A DNA stretch of 64,000 nucleotides, from assembly GCA_948567375.1 (NCBI GenBank), contig OX419758.1, positions 3,353,001-3,417,000 of the forward strand. Reading direction: 5' to 3'. Below the pieces are notes generated by a model. It had not been told where the DNA came from and ran no database searches. It worked only from the letters and a program-made list of their open reading frames with translations. This stretch comes from Lunularia cruciata (Eukaryota > Streptophyta > Marchantiopsida > Lunulariales > Lunulariaceae). Positions 23,013 through 34,520 of this stretch are shown here, piece by piece (positions within the stretch are counted from its first letter, which is position 1; every line of letters starts with the position of its first letter). The position numbers were made by a program, and so were the translations under genes.

Positions 23013-23605
23013 TTTCAATACTCTGAGGATAGGAGATCTTAAGAGAAAAACATGAGAAGAAACACAAAGCTTCACATTCAATACTCCAATGCCCCAAAGA
23101 AGCATCTTATCTTTATTATATCGTAAAGAGGATTCCCTCAAATGAAGCTTCACCCTTGGATCAAATACATGGATTGGTAATTTGGCAATGAGATCTACCC
23201 TTAGATTAGTTGCATGCATGGGTGACATGGGTCATATCTGGTTGGTCAAACAAGCTTTGACCAAAGAGAATCTTTGTAGAATCTTCTTGTAGGAATCTCA
23301 AAATCACATGGGTGAGGTATCGTTAGAAAGCTCTCAATGAGACAAACATGGGGAAGGAAGGCCAACCTTTTATTCCTCATCAAAGAATGTTGCACATTTT
23401 TTAGGTCTAATTCATTCATTTAGGCCGCCAAAATTGACTCTAAAGTTTTGAGACTATTTTTGGCTCTTGCCCTATTGGTAGAAATATTATTTTGGTGACA
23501 CCTCTATCTGATCTACCTAGCCTATCATACCTAACATTCTTCCAGCTATTACCAAGAAGATGTTCATGTAAAGATAATATATCTAGCTATTGGTATTAAA
23601 ATACC
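23013..23605 (-). repeat. 5' LTR of F2
   Basis: Antisense LTR matching 50544-51280 and 37626-38374. Shared blocks include TGGTTGGTCAAACAAGCTTT and the CTATCTGATCTA segment. It is shorter than F because one copy of an internal repeat is missing. It ends against a sense C-family fragment. Confidence 0.82.
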
Positions 23606-24027
23606 CAAGTTTGTAAACTTCTTCTTAATTGGATCGGTCCATTTGATGTCATCAAAATCATTTCTCTTGGTGCTTATCAACTTGCCTTGCCTACTCATAT
23701 GCAAATTCATATTATCTTTCATATTTCAAAGTTGCAACCCTTTATTTTTAATCTATCTTCCTTTTCCATCCATGTCCAACCCCCTCTTCCTCCTATCCTT
23801 GTCAATGATCATGAGGAGTATGAAATTGATTGTATCCTTGCATGTTGCAACATTCAACATAGCTACCAACAACACATTGAGTACAAAGGGGATACCCTTT
23901 GGAAAAGGTATCCCCTTCATGATGCCACTTGGGTGTCTCTTTTTCATCTCCTCTATGCACAAATTGCCATCTAGGAGTTTGAAGCCTCCATAGCAACAAG
24001 GATATCACAAACTAGTGATGGGAAATA
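23606..24027 (+). pseudogene. pol: C-family pol 3' end (integrase tail + chromodomain), copy C3
   Basis: It picks up in the integrase C-terminal region (CCCAAGTTTGTAAACTT, as in C near 15520) and runs through a degraded chromodomain encoding WKRYPLHDATW (about 23905-23937), then a purine stretch before the LTR. The upstream part is cut by F2. The chromodomain carries a GGGGATACCCTTT-type duplication not seen in C. Confidence 0.8.
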
Positions 24028-24426
24028 TGTAATAATATGGAGTTTATAGACAAGTTAGTCAAGAATTGATGAAGTAGCAAATAGGCCAAATTGGCCAAGA
24101 ATTATAGGACTATTCTAGAAGCATCTAGGACACTTCTTGGTAACTGCCAAGTATCAAGTAACATGTATGCCAAGCAGACAACTTCTAGGAAGAAGCTTCT
24201 TGATTAGCTTAGCTTGCACACCAAGTAGGTGGTTTTTAAAAGGAAGCTTCCCAACTAGCTTAGCTTGCATACTAACTAGACGGCTTCTAGAAGGAAGCTT
24301 CTTGAGAAGCTTTTCAATTAGTTTAGCTTGCATTCTAAGAAGATGGCTTTTAGGAAGCTTTCTAAGAAGCTTCCCAAGAGCCTTGTGGTGCCCACATTTT
24401 TTGTTTTTCTCTATTTATTAGCATTT

Positions 24427-27331
24427 GAGGGAAGAAGTAAGCACAAAAAGCTGAATTGCAAAAGAAGAATGGACAGAAGTGACTTCGGAGGAAATCGGAA
24501 GAAGGCAAGATTGGATCCAATGATGGAGGTACTCAAAAGAAGAGTATGACAGAAAAAGTCCAAAGAGCATCGTCTTTGGGTCGAAAGGTGCAGGTAATAC
24601 AAAGACCGTCTAACAACCTTGGTAGGTGGCAAGAAAGTACGCTTCAAGAAATGGCAGAGGCAGAAGAAGCATGTCTTGACAGTCACCGAACATCAACATG
24701 CAGAAGAGGGGAGGTCGAATTTGAAATCGATTGAAGAATGACTGCAATTCAAGGTAATATAAGATTGTGATTGCGCAAGGACAAGTTGAATATGCCAAGT
24801 AAATTTTCAATTCCTTTGAGTAGTTGTCCTGCAGTAATGCGTGTCCGGAAGCCGAATGAGAGTGAAATTTTCTGAAATCCAAAAGGGGTTAGATTTTCTC
24901 GTCCAGGAGAGGGCATTGTCTTTCAGTGTCAAAAAATGCAAGAGCAGATCATGGCAAAGAAGGTCACAAATGCTATGGTGGTGCAAAGTTTTGCAATTCG
25001 TAGGTTAGATGTAGTAGCCAGAATCAAAGTCTTGAATAGACTTTGTATTACGTTTTTAGCATGGAATTGGAATTTCAGTTTCCCAAGAGTGATGGCAGAG
25101 ATAGCTGCTAGTAATTGTGAGGAGGGTCCCGAAGTTGAAGGGAAGAGAGGAAATCCGGCTTGATGGACTGAGTCAGATTGGAAGTTAGTATTGGGGAAGG
25201 AAGCAGGAGAGCCGACAAGGATCACCTTCTATCAGAAATGTGATGCTGTAGAAGAGATGGCAGAAATTTGAAACTTTTTCTTTGCTCCAAGAACCACGAA
25301 TGGCTACAAGGTGAAGTCCTATCGGGATCCGATTAGGAGAAGTATCATGGGGGCAATGATGGCCATGTTCAAGCCAGAACGAACAACATATGTGAACATG
25401 CAGCAAGCGGTCTTCTTCCACCAGATGTTTGCAGGGGTCAAGGTGAATTAGGCGAAGTGTTTTCACCACCAAATGAGGCAGATGTTGATCAATTGGCAAA
25501 CAAGTTCTCCTCCTCATTATTTCACACCATTTGTAGCCACTTCTACTTTGGGTTGAACTTGCTAACAATAGAGGAGCGGCATTGCATGGTGTCCCATTTC
25601 CATCCTGACTTAAGACGGGAAACGGACAAAGAAGAGCAACAGTATATGATATACCTACGAGTCAATGACGATCACTTCTTGAAGACAGGACAATGGAAGA
25701 TAGAAGAAGTCATAAGTCCTAAGACAAAGAAGCACAGTAAACCCGAAGAAGCAAAGTTGCCTCCAGCTCAAAGGAAGACTCAAAGACTAGTTGTGTAGAA
25801 TAAGAAGATGGTGAGAGAAGCATCATCGGAATCAGAGTTTGAAGAAGAAACCGAGTCGCAAGAAGAGGAATCCAAAGAAGATGAACTCACCTTAAAAAGT
25901 GAGGAGTCTAGAAGTGATAGTGATGGGGAACCTGAGGTTCAGCAATTGGTGGCGGTCAGTGAATCTTGTCATGTGATGATTGATAGAGTACTCGGAACAA
26001 CGAGTCATTACGTAGCCATGGTGGTGAATACACAAAGACCAGAGGAAAAGGAGGAGTATCATGTGGGGCCGAGTTCAATCGATAAGGGAGAAGAAAGTTC
26101 AGATGCGGTGTCTCTAAAGATACAAAGATCACGACTTTGGATGAAGGAGCCAATGAAGGAGCCAAAGACTGAAGATGAAGATGGCAACAAAGATAAAGAT
26201 AACTTTGGCGGGATACTATATCTGACAAAGGTTGTCACACTGTTGCTGGCGCTACTAAAGGAGCATTGGAATATAATTCCCCAAGATCATAGAAAGGGGA
26301 TGAATGAGTTGCAGGTGGTGAAGCATCTATTGAGTGAAGTGAAGGGGTTGCAAGAGCAACAAGTCCAAAGAAAGGACAAAATTGGAGAACTTTGGAGAGA
26401 GGAAGTCTTGAAGAAGAAGGCTTTCGAGATGTTACAAGAAAGCTGCGAGTCAAAAGAGAAAGAACTACAGAGGCAAGCAAGAGAATTGAAGGAGCAGGCA
26501 ATGTGGCTGAAAAAAATGAAGGAGGAAGTGAGTGATGTGCGCATTAAGAATATTCATTTGAAGGCAACGGCAACAATAATGGAGGAGGAGTTGGACAGCT
26601 TGAAGAAAAGTGCAGCGGGGAAGGATCAAGCATGGCAGAGAGAGTTAGCAGTCAGGCATGAAGACGAAGGAAGATTACGGTGCTGGTCCAAAGAGCTGGT
26701 CCGAAGTGCTGAGTTATAGAGTACACATTATGCGGAGGAGAAGAAGATGCTTGCTGCAGAGTATGAAGATGAGTTGAAGATGTACCGCAAAGAGTTGAAG
26801 GTAGAGCGCTCTCAAGGATATGAGTCGGAATCAGTAGGAGAAGTGGTAGGGAAGTTGAGAGCAATCTTGAGTACAGAGGCTGAAGGGAGATTGGAAGAAG
26901 CCCGTCTACATGAGTTGAAGTTGCTTGTGCAGGAAACTCGGAAGAGAAAAGCCAAAGATGTGGATATGAACACGTTGCTGATCCGATTGAGGGAGCGGGT
27001 AGACCGGAAGATGTTAGAAGTAGAAGACAATGTTAGTCTCAGATTAGATTTAGATAATTCGGAGTTAGAGAAAATTAGGAATAGTGTGACAGCAGAGAGG
27101 AAGTCCGATGTTGTAGAAGTAGGAATTTAGGTGTCATTGGACATGTTATTTGACACATTAGAGAAGAAAGAGTTAGATAAGTCACTCCTTAGTGCAATTG
27201 TAGTTCCTAGTGTAGAAGTAGTAGAATCAGTGCAAGAATTGGTAGAATTAGCTATACTTGAAGAAGGAGAAGTAGTAGGAAGATCATCGGGTTTGGAAGC
27301 CGATGATGAGGTCGACATCGGATCGGGGTAA
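24427..27331 (+). pseudogene. Large U3-encoded ORF in LTR B3 (acidic, coiled-coil protein, unknown)
   Basis: The readable protein is basic at the N end. A conserved central part follows (VVARIKVLNRLCITFLAWNW; FYQKCD..; FFAPRTTNGYKV; VSHFHPDLRRE). An acidic serine-rich stretch begins at about 25830 and a long coiled coil runs from about 26340 to 27050. From 25457 to 27331 one frame is broken by only three TAG codons. At 26720 and 27131, B4 has Gln, so simple C-to-T changes explain them. A frameshift lies near 25530. Earlier in-frame stops after EID and after GNPA are shared with B4. I do not recognise the family. It ends about 120 bases before the TATA-like box. Confidence 0.72.
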
Positions 27332-27450
27332 GTAACAATTTTGAAATAGGAAGAGGCAGATATGAAGAGATGGATTGTCAGTTTGGATCTGCAGGTAGGA
27401 AGAGACGTTAGGAAGCGGTGCATAGGTAGGAAGAACTGCCATTTGCTTCA

Positions 27451-27459
27451 GTATTTAAG
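27451..27459 (+). promoter_or_regulatory. Conserved TATA-like box in LTR B3
   Basis: GTATTTAAG, aligned with the boxes in B1, B2 and B4. It places the large ORF in U3, upstream of the transcription start. Confidence 0.55.
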
Positions 27460-28262
27460 GGGAGCATTTGCAGTACTATGTTGTTTAGTATTCAAATTTC
27501 TGAAGATAGATAAAGTGAAGTGCTGGTTTTAGTGCTTGTCGCTTGAGCTTAATTCCGATTGTCAATTCCATGTTTGTGTTTGTGAGTGTGTGGAGAATTT
27601 CAAAGTGCAAGTCAGTGTGTTTGTGGATGTTGGATTCTGTAGCCATTTTGTGTGTTTGATCTTGAGTGAAGTGCATCGGAGCAATGCCTTGACAGGTCTG
27701 AGAGCAATTGTAGTGTTGGTAGTATTCTATATTTGTGTGTTGAAGCATGAAGTTGATATGAAGCAATTTTGATTGAGGAAGTTGTGCCTTTAGTGGAGGG
27801 GTGGAACAAAATTTTGAGGTGAAATCGTTCTTTGCGGTAAAGTGCTATCTTTGGGACAATCTGAATCATCACAATCAAGAGTTGTTTGGACAGAATTTGC
27901 TATGTTGTGATTATGTGTGTGTGTATTTGTGACAAGTTGTCAAGATTGTGAGCTTGTTACTCTCTTCTGGGTGTAGTTTCTACCTAAGAGGTTAAAGAAG
28001 CAATCAAGAAGAACTACAAGTTACTATTTGACTTTGTATTTGACCAATTCTGAATCATATCTTTGCGGGAACAAACTTTACTTACCCGATTACCGCAAAA
28101 GTGATATTTGCCGGGTTGTCACAAGCCTTGTATGTTTCTTATAAATACCAAAGCCCAAGCTCATGCTAGGTATTTGAAGTTTCCTCGCTCAAGAGAATCA
28201 ATGTGATTTTTCACTCTAGTCTTCTATTCTCCTAATTCTCTCATCGGTCTTTAACACAACTA

Positions 28263-28396
28263 ATCTATGGGTGGAACTCGCGAACATATCACCAATCTAT
28301 GTATTTGATCCAAGTGTGTTGCTCCCTTTGAGTGGATCTTCTTTGCAATATAAAAAAACAAGATGCTCCTTTGGAGCTGATGCTCCAAAGTCTTAA
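28263..28396 (+). repeat. F-family LTR fragment
   Basis: About 130 bases align with the F4 LTR around 38218-38320 (CACCAATC.ATGTAT.TGATCCAAG and CTTTTGGA.CT.A..CTCCAAAG). Neither LTR end is present. Confidence 0.55.
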
Positions 28397-29310
28397 GGAA
28401 GGAAAACCTTATATTTATGTTATCCTAAAAACATTAAAACCTCCAAATCTAGCCAAACCGACCTATTGAACCAATTTTTGCTAAAATCCAACCTTAAATT
28501 TGACCTATTTCTCCACTCTCCTTCCAATTTGAAGGATGTGGACCTCCAAAGCCCTAATCCAAGGGAATGAGTTTCTAAGTTGGACATTGATTTTCGGCTC
28601 GGCCACAATCTCAGAATAAAAACCTCCAATTTGACCTTCCCACTCTTGAATTTACTCCAAAATCATGGAATTGTACACCCATGACCTCAAATCAACCTCA
28701 ATTGAGAGAAATTTAGGAATCAAGTTTGCACATAAACCGCCCAATTGTAACTCAACTATCAAATCTATGACAAAAAAATATACTTTTGTGCATGATCCAT
28801 TTTCCAATTGCGATCAAAATCAAGCAATAATGAAACAAAGGTATCATTGATTGCACCAAGTCCAAGGAAACCACCAATGTGCATAGTTCCTACACCCACT
28901 TTCCCATTCACTTCTTATATGTAATCAAATTATCAAAAAATAGATCTTAACATTCAATACTCTCTACCAACAAGCATTGATTACACCATCAAGCCACACG
29001 TACTCTAGTTAAGAGAATCTAGGTTCTACTTGCCGGTCTCTATCCACCATAGCCAAGAGTTTAAAATCTCAATATAACAAATGTGAGCTATCTAGAATTG
29101 CACTTCAAAGGTATACTCCCGAGGGTAGCCAAGGAGTCCTACACTAGTTGCACATCCAATGGCCAAATGGAAAATATTAATAGTGCAAATGATAAGTCTA
29201 ATGGTGCTTATAGAAAACCTAATGTAGTGGACAACCCTCACCAAGTAACCCATGAGTAGCTATTAATAATCTATTGCTACCAAGATACTCACTCTAGCAT
29301 CCTATCAAAC
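28397..29310. repeat. Unclassified dispersed repeat H, copy 2
   Basis: It aligns by eye with 7870-8760. Non-coding. As in copy 1, it lies beside an F LTR fragment. Confidence 0.45.
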
Positions 29311-30254
29311 TTGCATTGTGCATTACAACTGTTGTGACAAGTTCTCCCTTAATATTTACCACTTCTTTGTCTAAGGCCTTTAGTTGATCTTTGTACTTGA
29401 GTTGTATATCTTTCTTCTTAATCCAAAGGATTCCCAATTCAAATTGCAACTTTTGGAGTTCTTCTTCTTATCTCCTCTACTCTGCTATCAAGGAAGACTT
29501 TTGCTCCTTTATCTTGGTGTTTTCCTATAATAAACATCTGATGAGTGTGTTGTATTGGGGTAGAATTCTTAGTGATGTAGTAAAAGTTCTACTGCAAAGA
29601 AGTTCTATCATTTGTAGGGCTAATCCCACCAAGTAGGTCACAAGATTTTCTCCTTCCTTGATTGCTACTTTGGATTCTTAGGTCATATCTCCTCCTAATT
29701 CAACATATGTTGCACTTGGAGGATCTTTGCCTTCTTCCTCCACTTCTACTCACTCTTCTTCTTGATGATGCTCTTTGGCTTCATGTCATCCTTCACTCGG
29801 GAGATCTCCTTCTTGCCTTGCTTTCATCTCTACTTGCTCTTCTTTACGGACACCTACTTGTTGGTTGGGCTAAGAGGTACTTTAGGCTAATATGACGTCT
29901 CTCCTTGGTCTTTTGTCTAGCCTTCTCAATCTTCACTCTACTCCAGGTTTGGAGTAGATTGGGCATCTTTATATTGATTTTCCTTGTCTGATCCGGAAGT
30001 TGATCCCTATAAGGTGAAAGATCCTTCTTCTTCTTGGTATTTGGCTTCCTTTTCCAAAGATACTTAAATTATCTAAGGATGTTTCCTTGGCCTCTTTTTT
30101 GGTCTCTACTAGTTTTATGGTGTTGTACTACTCTTCTTCACATTTGTAATGGTTCCTTTTGTACACCGGCACAAACTCTCCCGTTGGTGTATACTTTGCA
30201 TATGCTTCTTGGTACTTCTTGATGAGCAATTTTCCTTTGAGTTGCAAGGTGGAG
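29311..30254 (-). other. Unassigned stretch; possible antisense coiled-coil coding relic
   Basis: Antisense reading around 29330-29530 gives a helical, Lys/Glu-rich run (EEELQKLQFELGIL, then a KDQLKALDKEVVNI run). A further Lys/Arg/Glu-rich run lies near 29760-29960. It could be gag or another coiled-coil protein. Nothing else is supported. Confidence 0.3.
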
Positions 30255-31950
30255 TAGGTGGAAGTGACTTGGAAACTTCTTGTTCTCCTCTTTTGCTAAT
30301 TATTTGCCATGGCTCACTTTAGAGCTCTCTTATCTACTACTTTGGCCATGCCAAGTTGTGTATTTCCCTCCTTTGCAGATGATACACACATCGTAGGCCT
30401 TGTTGATCAGATTAGGCAGGCCTTTGACTACTTGACTACTGAGCTATATCTAGTAGGCTTGAAAGTCAAGGTATCAAAGTGCAGGGCATGACTCCCTTTA
30501 GGTATCTCTCCCATCTTGAGCGTCTAGAGGGGTGTATCACATCCACATATGGACTTCATGTTCTTGGAGTGCGAGTAGGATTGGAGGATTTTGTCAGATG
30601 CTTCTTAGACATTGCTCTTGCAGAGGATGTTTTCCATGTGGATGACCTTCCATTACTAGGAGATCCGTAGGTGGCATTTGGTATACTCTCTTCTAGTATT
30701 GCTCGTCAACCATCCTACCTCAATTGTATAGTTCCTCCCTCACCGTCCTTCCTATCATGTCTGAGAGCATTTGATAGGAGGATTATGGGAGTCTTTGGTG
30801 ATATCATTGGATCATGGACATTTGAGTGTGTGACAAGGGATTTGGCACATAGACAGATAGCTCTGCCAATCTCAAGTGATAGGGTTGGCTTGTTATCTAT
30901 AGAAGAGATGACATCTATAGCATTTTTAGGTAGTTGGGCTCTCTCAACACCCCTACTTTCCTCTCATTTTGTGGTTGCTAATAGGCCGGTTTTGGAGACT
31001 TATGGGATAGAGGTGGAAGGAGGATTCTTTTCTCTCCATATGTTATTGCGGCAGATGAGAGATAGTCTATGCTTCACTATTGTTAGATTGGACTAGAGGT
31101 TTATAGTCTTCCTTGATGGAGCGATAGTGTGAGCATATGCTACATTCTCTCTTAGTCGACTCGTCCATTCCTCAAGCTACTAGAGCACATCTTCGCTCTT
31201 GCTCCGGCAAGGGTGCAGGCTCGTGGATCCTAGCTTGACCGTGCATTAGGGCATTTCAACTCGCACTAGCTACTTTCTCTACAGCAATGAGGTTTTGCCT
31301 AGGGTTGGTCCACCCATCTACATCTTCATTACTCACTTGTGGGTGTGGTTCTACACTAGATGCACCAGCGGTCCACATGACAAGATGTCCTTTTGGAGGA
31401 TAGAAGATAGCTACCCATGATGCCATTAGGGACATGGTGTTTGCTATGGCATGAGAGAGTGGATACTTGGCTTGGAGGGAGCGTTTGTATGCTTTGCAAA
31501 CAACACGTGTCAGGGTAGACTTATCCGAAGATGATCAGGTGACAGTAGCAAAGTTGTGGTTACAGACCCTACGCGGGACATAGTTTCAGAGGGAGTGATT
31601 ACCCATCCCCTTGGATGGGAGGCAAGTGCAGCAGCAGGTCGCAAGGTCTCCAACTATAGGGGCATGCAGCGAGGTTACCTCTTTGTTCCTCTAGCCTTGG
31701 AGTTATATGGAGCAATGGGCACTGCGTTTGACACATTTGTCAAGGAGTGCGCAAGAGCTTATCATGTTAGGCACGGAGGGATACCACTCTCACTCTCATA
31801 ATTTGTAGAATATTTTTGACAGCATGTGCCCATTGCTCTACAGAGGGCAGTGGCTGGTGCAATCCATAGGAGAGCAATCACTCAATCAATGATGTTTCTT
31901 CACATGCTCTAGTTGTGTGTAGACCGTACGACTTGCATAGCTCGGATATC
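30255..31950 (+). pseudogene. Non-LTR retrotransposon RT relic with C-terminal nuclease-like region
   Basis: RT palm with FADD active site (Asp codons 30378-30383) in SFADDTHIVG, then thumb-like blocks with SKCRA, GLHVLGVRVG and YLNCIVPPSPSFLSCL, and a segment with ISSDRVGLLSIEEM. Downstream is a C-x-C-x9-H-x3-C-like motif (from 31338; CGCGSTLDAP..H...C, then HDAIRDMVFAMA). A final block follows (31556-31801; VITHPLGWEASAAAGRK, then FVPLALELYGAMG). This order (RT, CCHC, Asp...Lys block) resembles LINEs with a restriction-like endonuclease; that reading is inference. Two in-frame stops and frame changes disable it. The fingers region is missing or rearranged. Confidence 0.72.
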
Positions 31951-32534
31951 TTAGGTGCGGTAAGGCATATTTCTCATATAGACTCTATTGGGGCTTAGCA
32001 CTATTTTACCTTTTTTGTCTCTCCCTTGTACGGCTTGATGGGGTCTTCCCATCCTTCGTTTTTTCTACGCGGTCGCCTTTTTTTCTTTTGCTAATAGGTT
32101 CAACCGTATGTAGAAATGTATCAAGAAGAAGGTCAAGTAGGTTGCTCCACTATTTTCCTTGAACTCCCTGTGCAATATTAGAGAGAGGTATATTATAGAA
32201 ATAATAAGTGCAATTGAAATAATTTGTTGCAATGAAAATCGGGAAGATTCTTTTTATTTGAATGATTGAGCTCAAAATGAATGGCTTATTTACATAAATT
32301 AATTGACAACATTTCTGGACGGTTTTTAATGTGAATGAGTGTTAAATGATGTTGAAAATAAATTTATAATAATGTGGAGAACTAAAACCTTGATTTTAAT
32401 TGAATCTATTGCTCAATAAATTCCTCGATAATCCCTTCTTAAGATGATTTGAAAGACTAAACTATATATTCTGATAGTAAAGACCTCAGATCCACATTAC
32501 CAATTAATTGTTGACCCTCGTGCACCGTAGTGAT

Positions 32535-32610
32535 GATTGCGTGGCCTAATGGATAAGGCGTTCGCCTCCTCCGGGTTGGGAGATTGTGGGTTCGAGTCCT
32601 GTCATGATCG
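32535..32610 (+). tRNA. tRNA-Arg-like sequence, probably a pseudogene or SINE head
   Basis: An A box (TGGCCTAATGG, 32542-32552) and a perfect B box (GGTTCGAGTCC, 32589-32599) lie in a cloverleaf-like frame closest to plant tRNA-Arg. The acceptor stem has one mismatch and two wobble pairs. The anticodon stem does not pair, and the variable region is about three bases too long. The anticodon would be CCT if the loop is placed conventionally. Not likely to be functional; no A-rich tail is seen nearby. Confidence 0.5.
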
Positions 32611-32888
32611 AGATTCCACGTAGGCTTGTAGTCTGCTTAGAGTGCGGGGATCCCTTCTTTTGGGACACTCCTGGCTTATCTCATCCGTCTCTCTATCCAA
32701 ATATTTACATCTTTAGTTTGTCCCATCCATACTGTTCTAGAGAGTCTTGAAATGGATATGTTCTGTCTATCTCCAGTGCGGGTTATTCTAGCGAGGAGAT
32801 GCCGCTGACGACTTGGCTCTTCTCTAAACTTTTGACCCGCTTTGGCTTTCTCGACGACGAGGTAGAGCCGGCTCCATGAGCTCACCGC

Positions 32889-33010
32889 TATAAAAGCCCT
32901 CGTTATCACAGGTGGATCCTCGTTAACAACAAATCTGCCTCTACTTTGTCATCACCTGCCTCGGTCCACCAAGATGCTTTGTCTCACATCCCCCCAAATC
33001 TGGCGCCGGT
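32889..33010 (+). promoter_or_regulatory. Possible LTR 3' end with TATA box and tRNA-Asp-type PBS
   Basis: TATAAAA (32889-32895) is followed about 100 bases later by CCCCAAATCTGGCGCCGG. TGGCGCCG (33001-33008) is the start of the tRNA-Asp-type PBS found in many plant Tat/Athila-like elements. The local sequence is richer in GC than its neighbours. The 5' end of such an LTR was not found. Confidence 0.35.
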
Positions 33011-34520
33011 CATTAGACTCCGCCGTATCATGATCATGGTCTACAGCAGAGCAGACCGATGTTTTCTCGCCCGCTCCAGAGAAAACCGTGCCCAACAACA
33101 AGAATGCTCTAGTGATCATACAGTGGGCCTTGAAGTTGGCACTGTCCTAATAACTCCCACCGTCAAGCTTGTCACGTTGGGTGATTGCCGTTGGTAGGTA
33201 AGCGACCTCATGGACTGGAAGACTATTTACTAAACTAGAGTTACGCAACTACACTTCTAGATCAAGTGAAGACAATTCGCGAGGTGGAACCTCACTTTTC
33301 AGATGTGCCTTTGCGTTTCCGGATTCAACAATATTTGGTACTGAAAGGAGGGAATAAATATCCATTATTAAGAATCAAAAGTACCCCATTGTTTGATTAA
33401 TCTTTGAGAGATAGTATTTCTTTCCTTACTGTAAAATATTTTAGAGTATTATATATATGACTACGGACTTCTTTTCAACAAAAGAACAGGACCATGTACG
33501 ATAACAAGGAGGATAGGAAGACCCCCATCAAGCTGTACGATTACAAGGAAAAGACATAGAGTGTAAAATGGGTCTAAGCACCAATAGGGTACTTCTTTTC
33601 AACTTAGGATTATCATTTGTTTGAATCATAGATCAATTATATTGGTGTGCTAGTAAATGCACGTACAAAGGCACTGTAATCCTGACTAACTATTCACCTT
33701 TCACTTCACCTTCTGTTTGACGGTGGTGAATGATTTATATATCATGGATATCTAAAACATTTTACGAGAGGCGAAAATGTTCTTTTGCATTTCCATATTT
33801 GGGGTTCTATTTTTCGCTCTTCCCATCCTTCTTGTGTTTTATGAGGTCCGCTTTCTTATTTTTTCCATATTTTGCAATGTTCTACCTAATGTTGTCTGGT
33901 AGCATGTGATCACTATCCACTTGACGATGACTCTATTTTCTGGCTGATTTATTTGTTACGTAGTTTTAACTCTTTCTTTGTCATTTGGCTTATTTGCCGT
34001 CACTGTTGTTAAAGCGTGATTATCTTGTCTAGCTAGATTGTCTCTTCGTAGATGTCCAGTACATTGATATGAAGTTTCAATGGTGTTACCAGTTCCGAAA
34101 AGTCCAGAAAGTTGCTCAAAAAGGGAAAATGCAAGAGGAAAGAGTTGAAGTTGTTGAAAGGATTCAAATTGCCCTAGATTCACGAAGCTTTGGTTGAGCA
34201 GTATTTATCGCAATGAACCCAACAATGGAGTTAAAGATTACCGCTGTCAAAGTTATCATTTAGAGCCCATGGATGCCCGAGTACTTCAGCGAACATGGGC
34301 AATCATCTTCACACCCTTGATTGATACAGTATAGTGATGTAAGGCACTTTGCTCCCACTAGGGAGTTTCAGAAATAGTTTTGACTGATGTCTACCGGATA
34401 AATAACAAATTTCATAACTATTTTTAGTGAACTCTATAGTGGGATGAAGTGCTAATAAGTGAATCCCCTAGAAGGTGTAGGGGATATTTAGTGCAAGATA
34501 TGTTCATTTATAAAAATCAG
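33011..34520. other. Low-repeat stretch without a supported gene
   Basis: A short frame at about 33049-33160 reads EKTVPNNKNALV and ends near a GT-AG-like GGTAAG. It may be a gag leader after the PBS at 33001. The rest shows no recognisable protein, RNA or repeat family. Confidence 0.35.

Larger units (their letters stand above)
9208..23605 (-). mobile_element. Chromovirus F2 (antisense), highly interrupted
   Basis: F2 is the base layer of the left nest. Read antisense it runs: 5' LTR (23013-23605), PBS, gag, protease, RT, RNase H, integrase. It is colinear with element F (50544-55884). Two later insertions break the integrase: LTR B2 with element C (9585-16623) and an A-family solo LTR (17107-19161). 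The chromodomain and 3' LTR are lost at the left junction. Its 5' LTR abuts the 3' end of a sense C-family copy, into which F2 probably inserted. Confidence 0.85.
24384..28123 (+). repeat. Solo LTR B3, long subfamily (3.7 kb) with internal ORF
   Basis: It starts TGTGGTGCCC and ends TTGTCACA, with a perfect 5-bp duplication AGCCT at 24379-24383 and 28124-28128. There is no PBS, gag or pol inside, so it is a solo LTR. It matches the 3' LTR of element D (B4) throughout, including a large shared reading frame in U3 and a TATA-like box. About 3.7 kb is unusually long, though comparable lengths are known for some Tat/Ogre-type elements. Confidence 0.93.
24028..28256 (+). repeat. C-family 3' LTR (C3), split by solo LTR B3
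   Basis: The LTR segments are 24028-24383 and 28129-28256. It starts TGTAATAATATGG, carries the same GAAGCTTC palindromes (24192-24199, 24285-24311, 24353-24374) and the TATAAATACC box after the interruption, and ends TTTAACA. AGCCT flanks the inserted B3 LTR on both sides. Confidence 0.84.

Noticed and set aside
24411-24686. Antisense 91-codon ORF at the start of LTR B3
   Set aside because: Composition shadow of the basic N-terminal part of the U3 ORF; not matched by conserved protein in B4.
33049-33197. Universal-stress-protein-like exon (NNKNALVIIQWALKLA)
   Set aside because: The resemblance covers too few residues, the frame closes at once and no further exon was found; a gag leader after the PBS is as likely.
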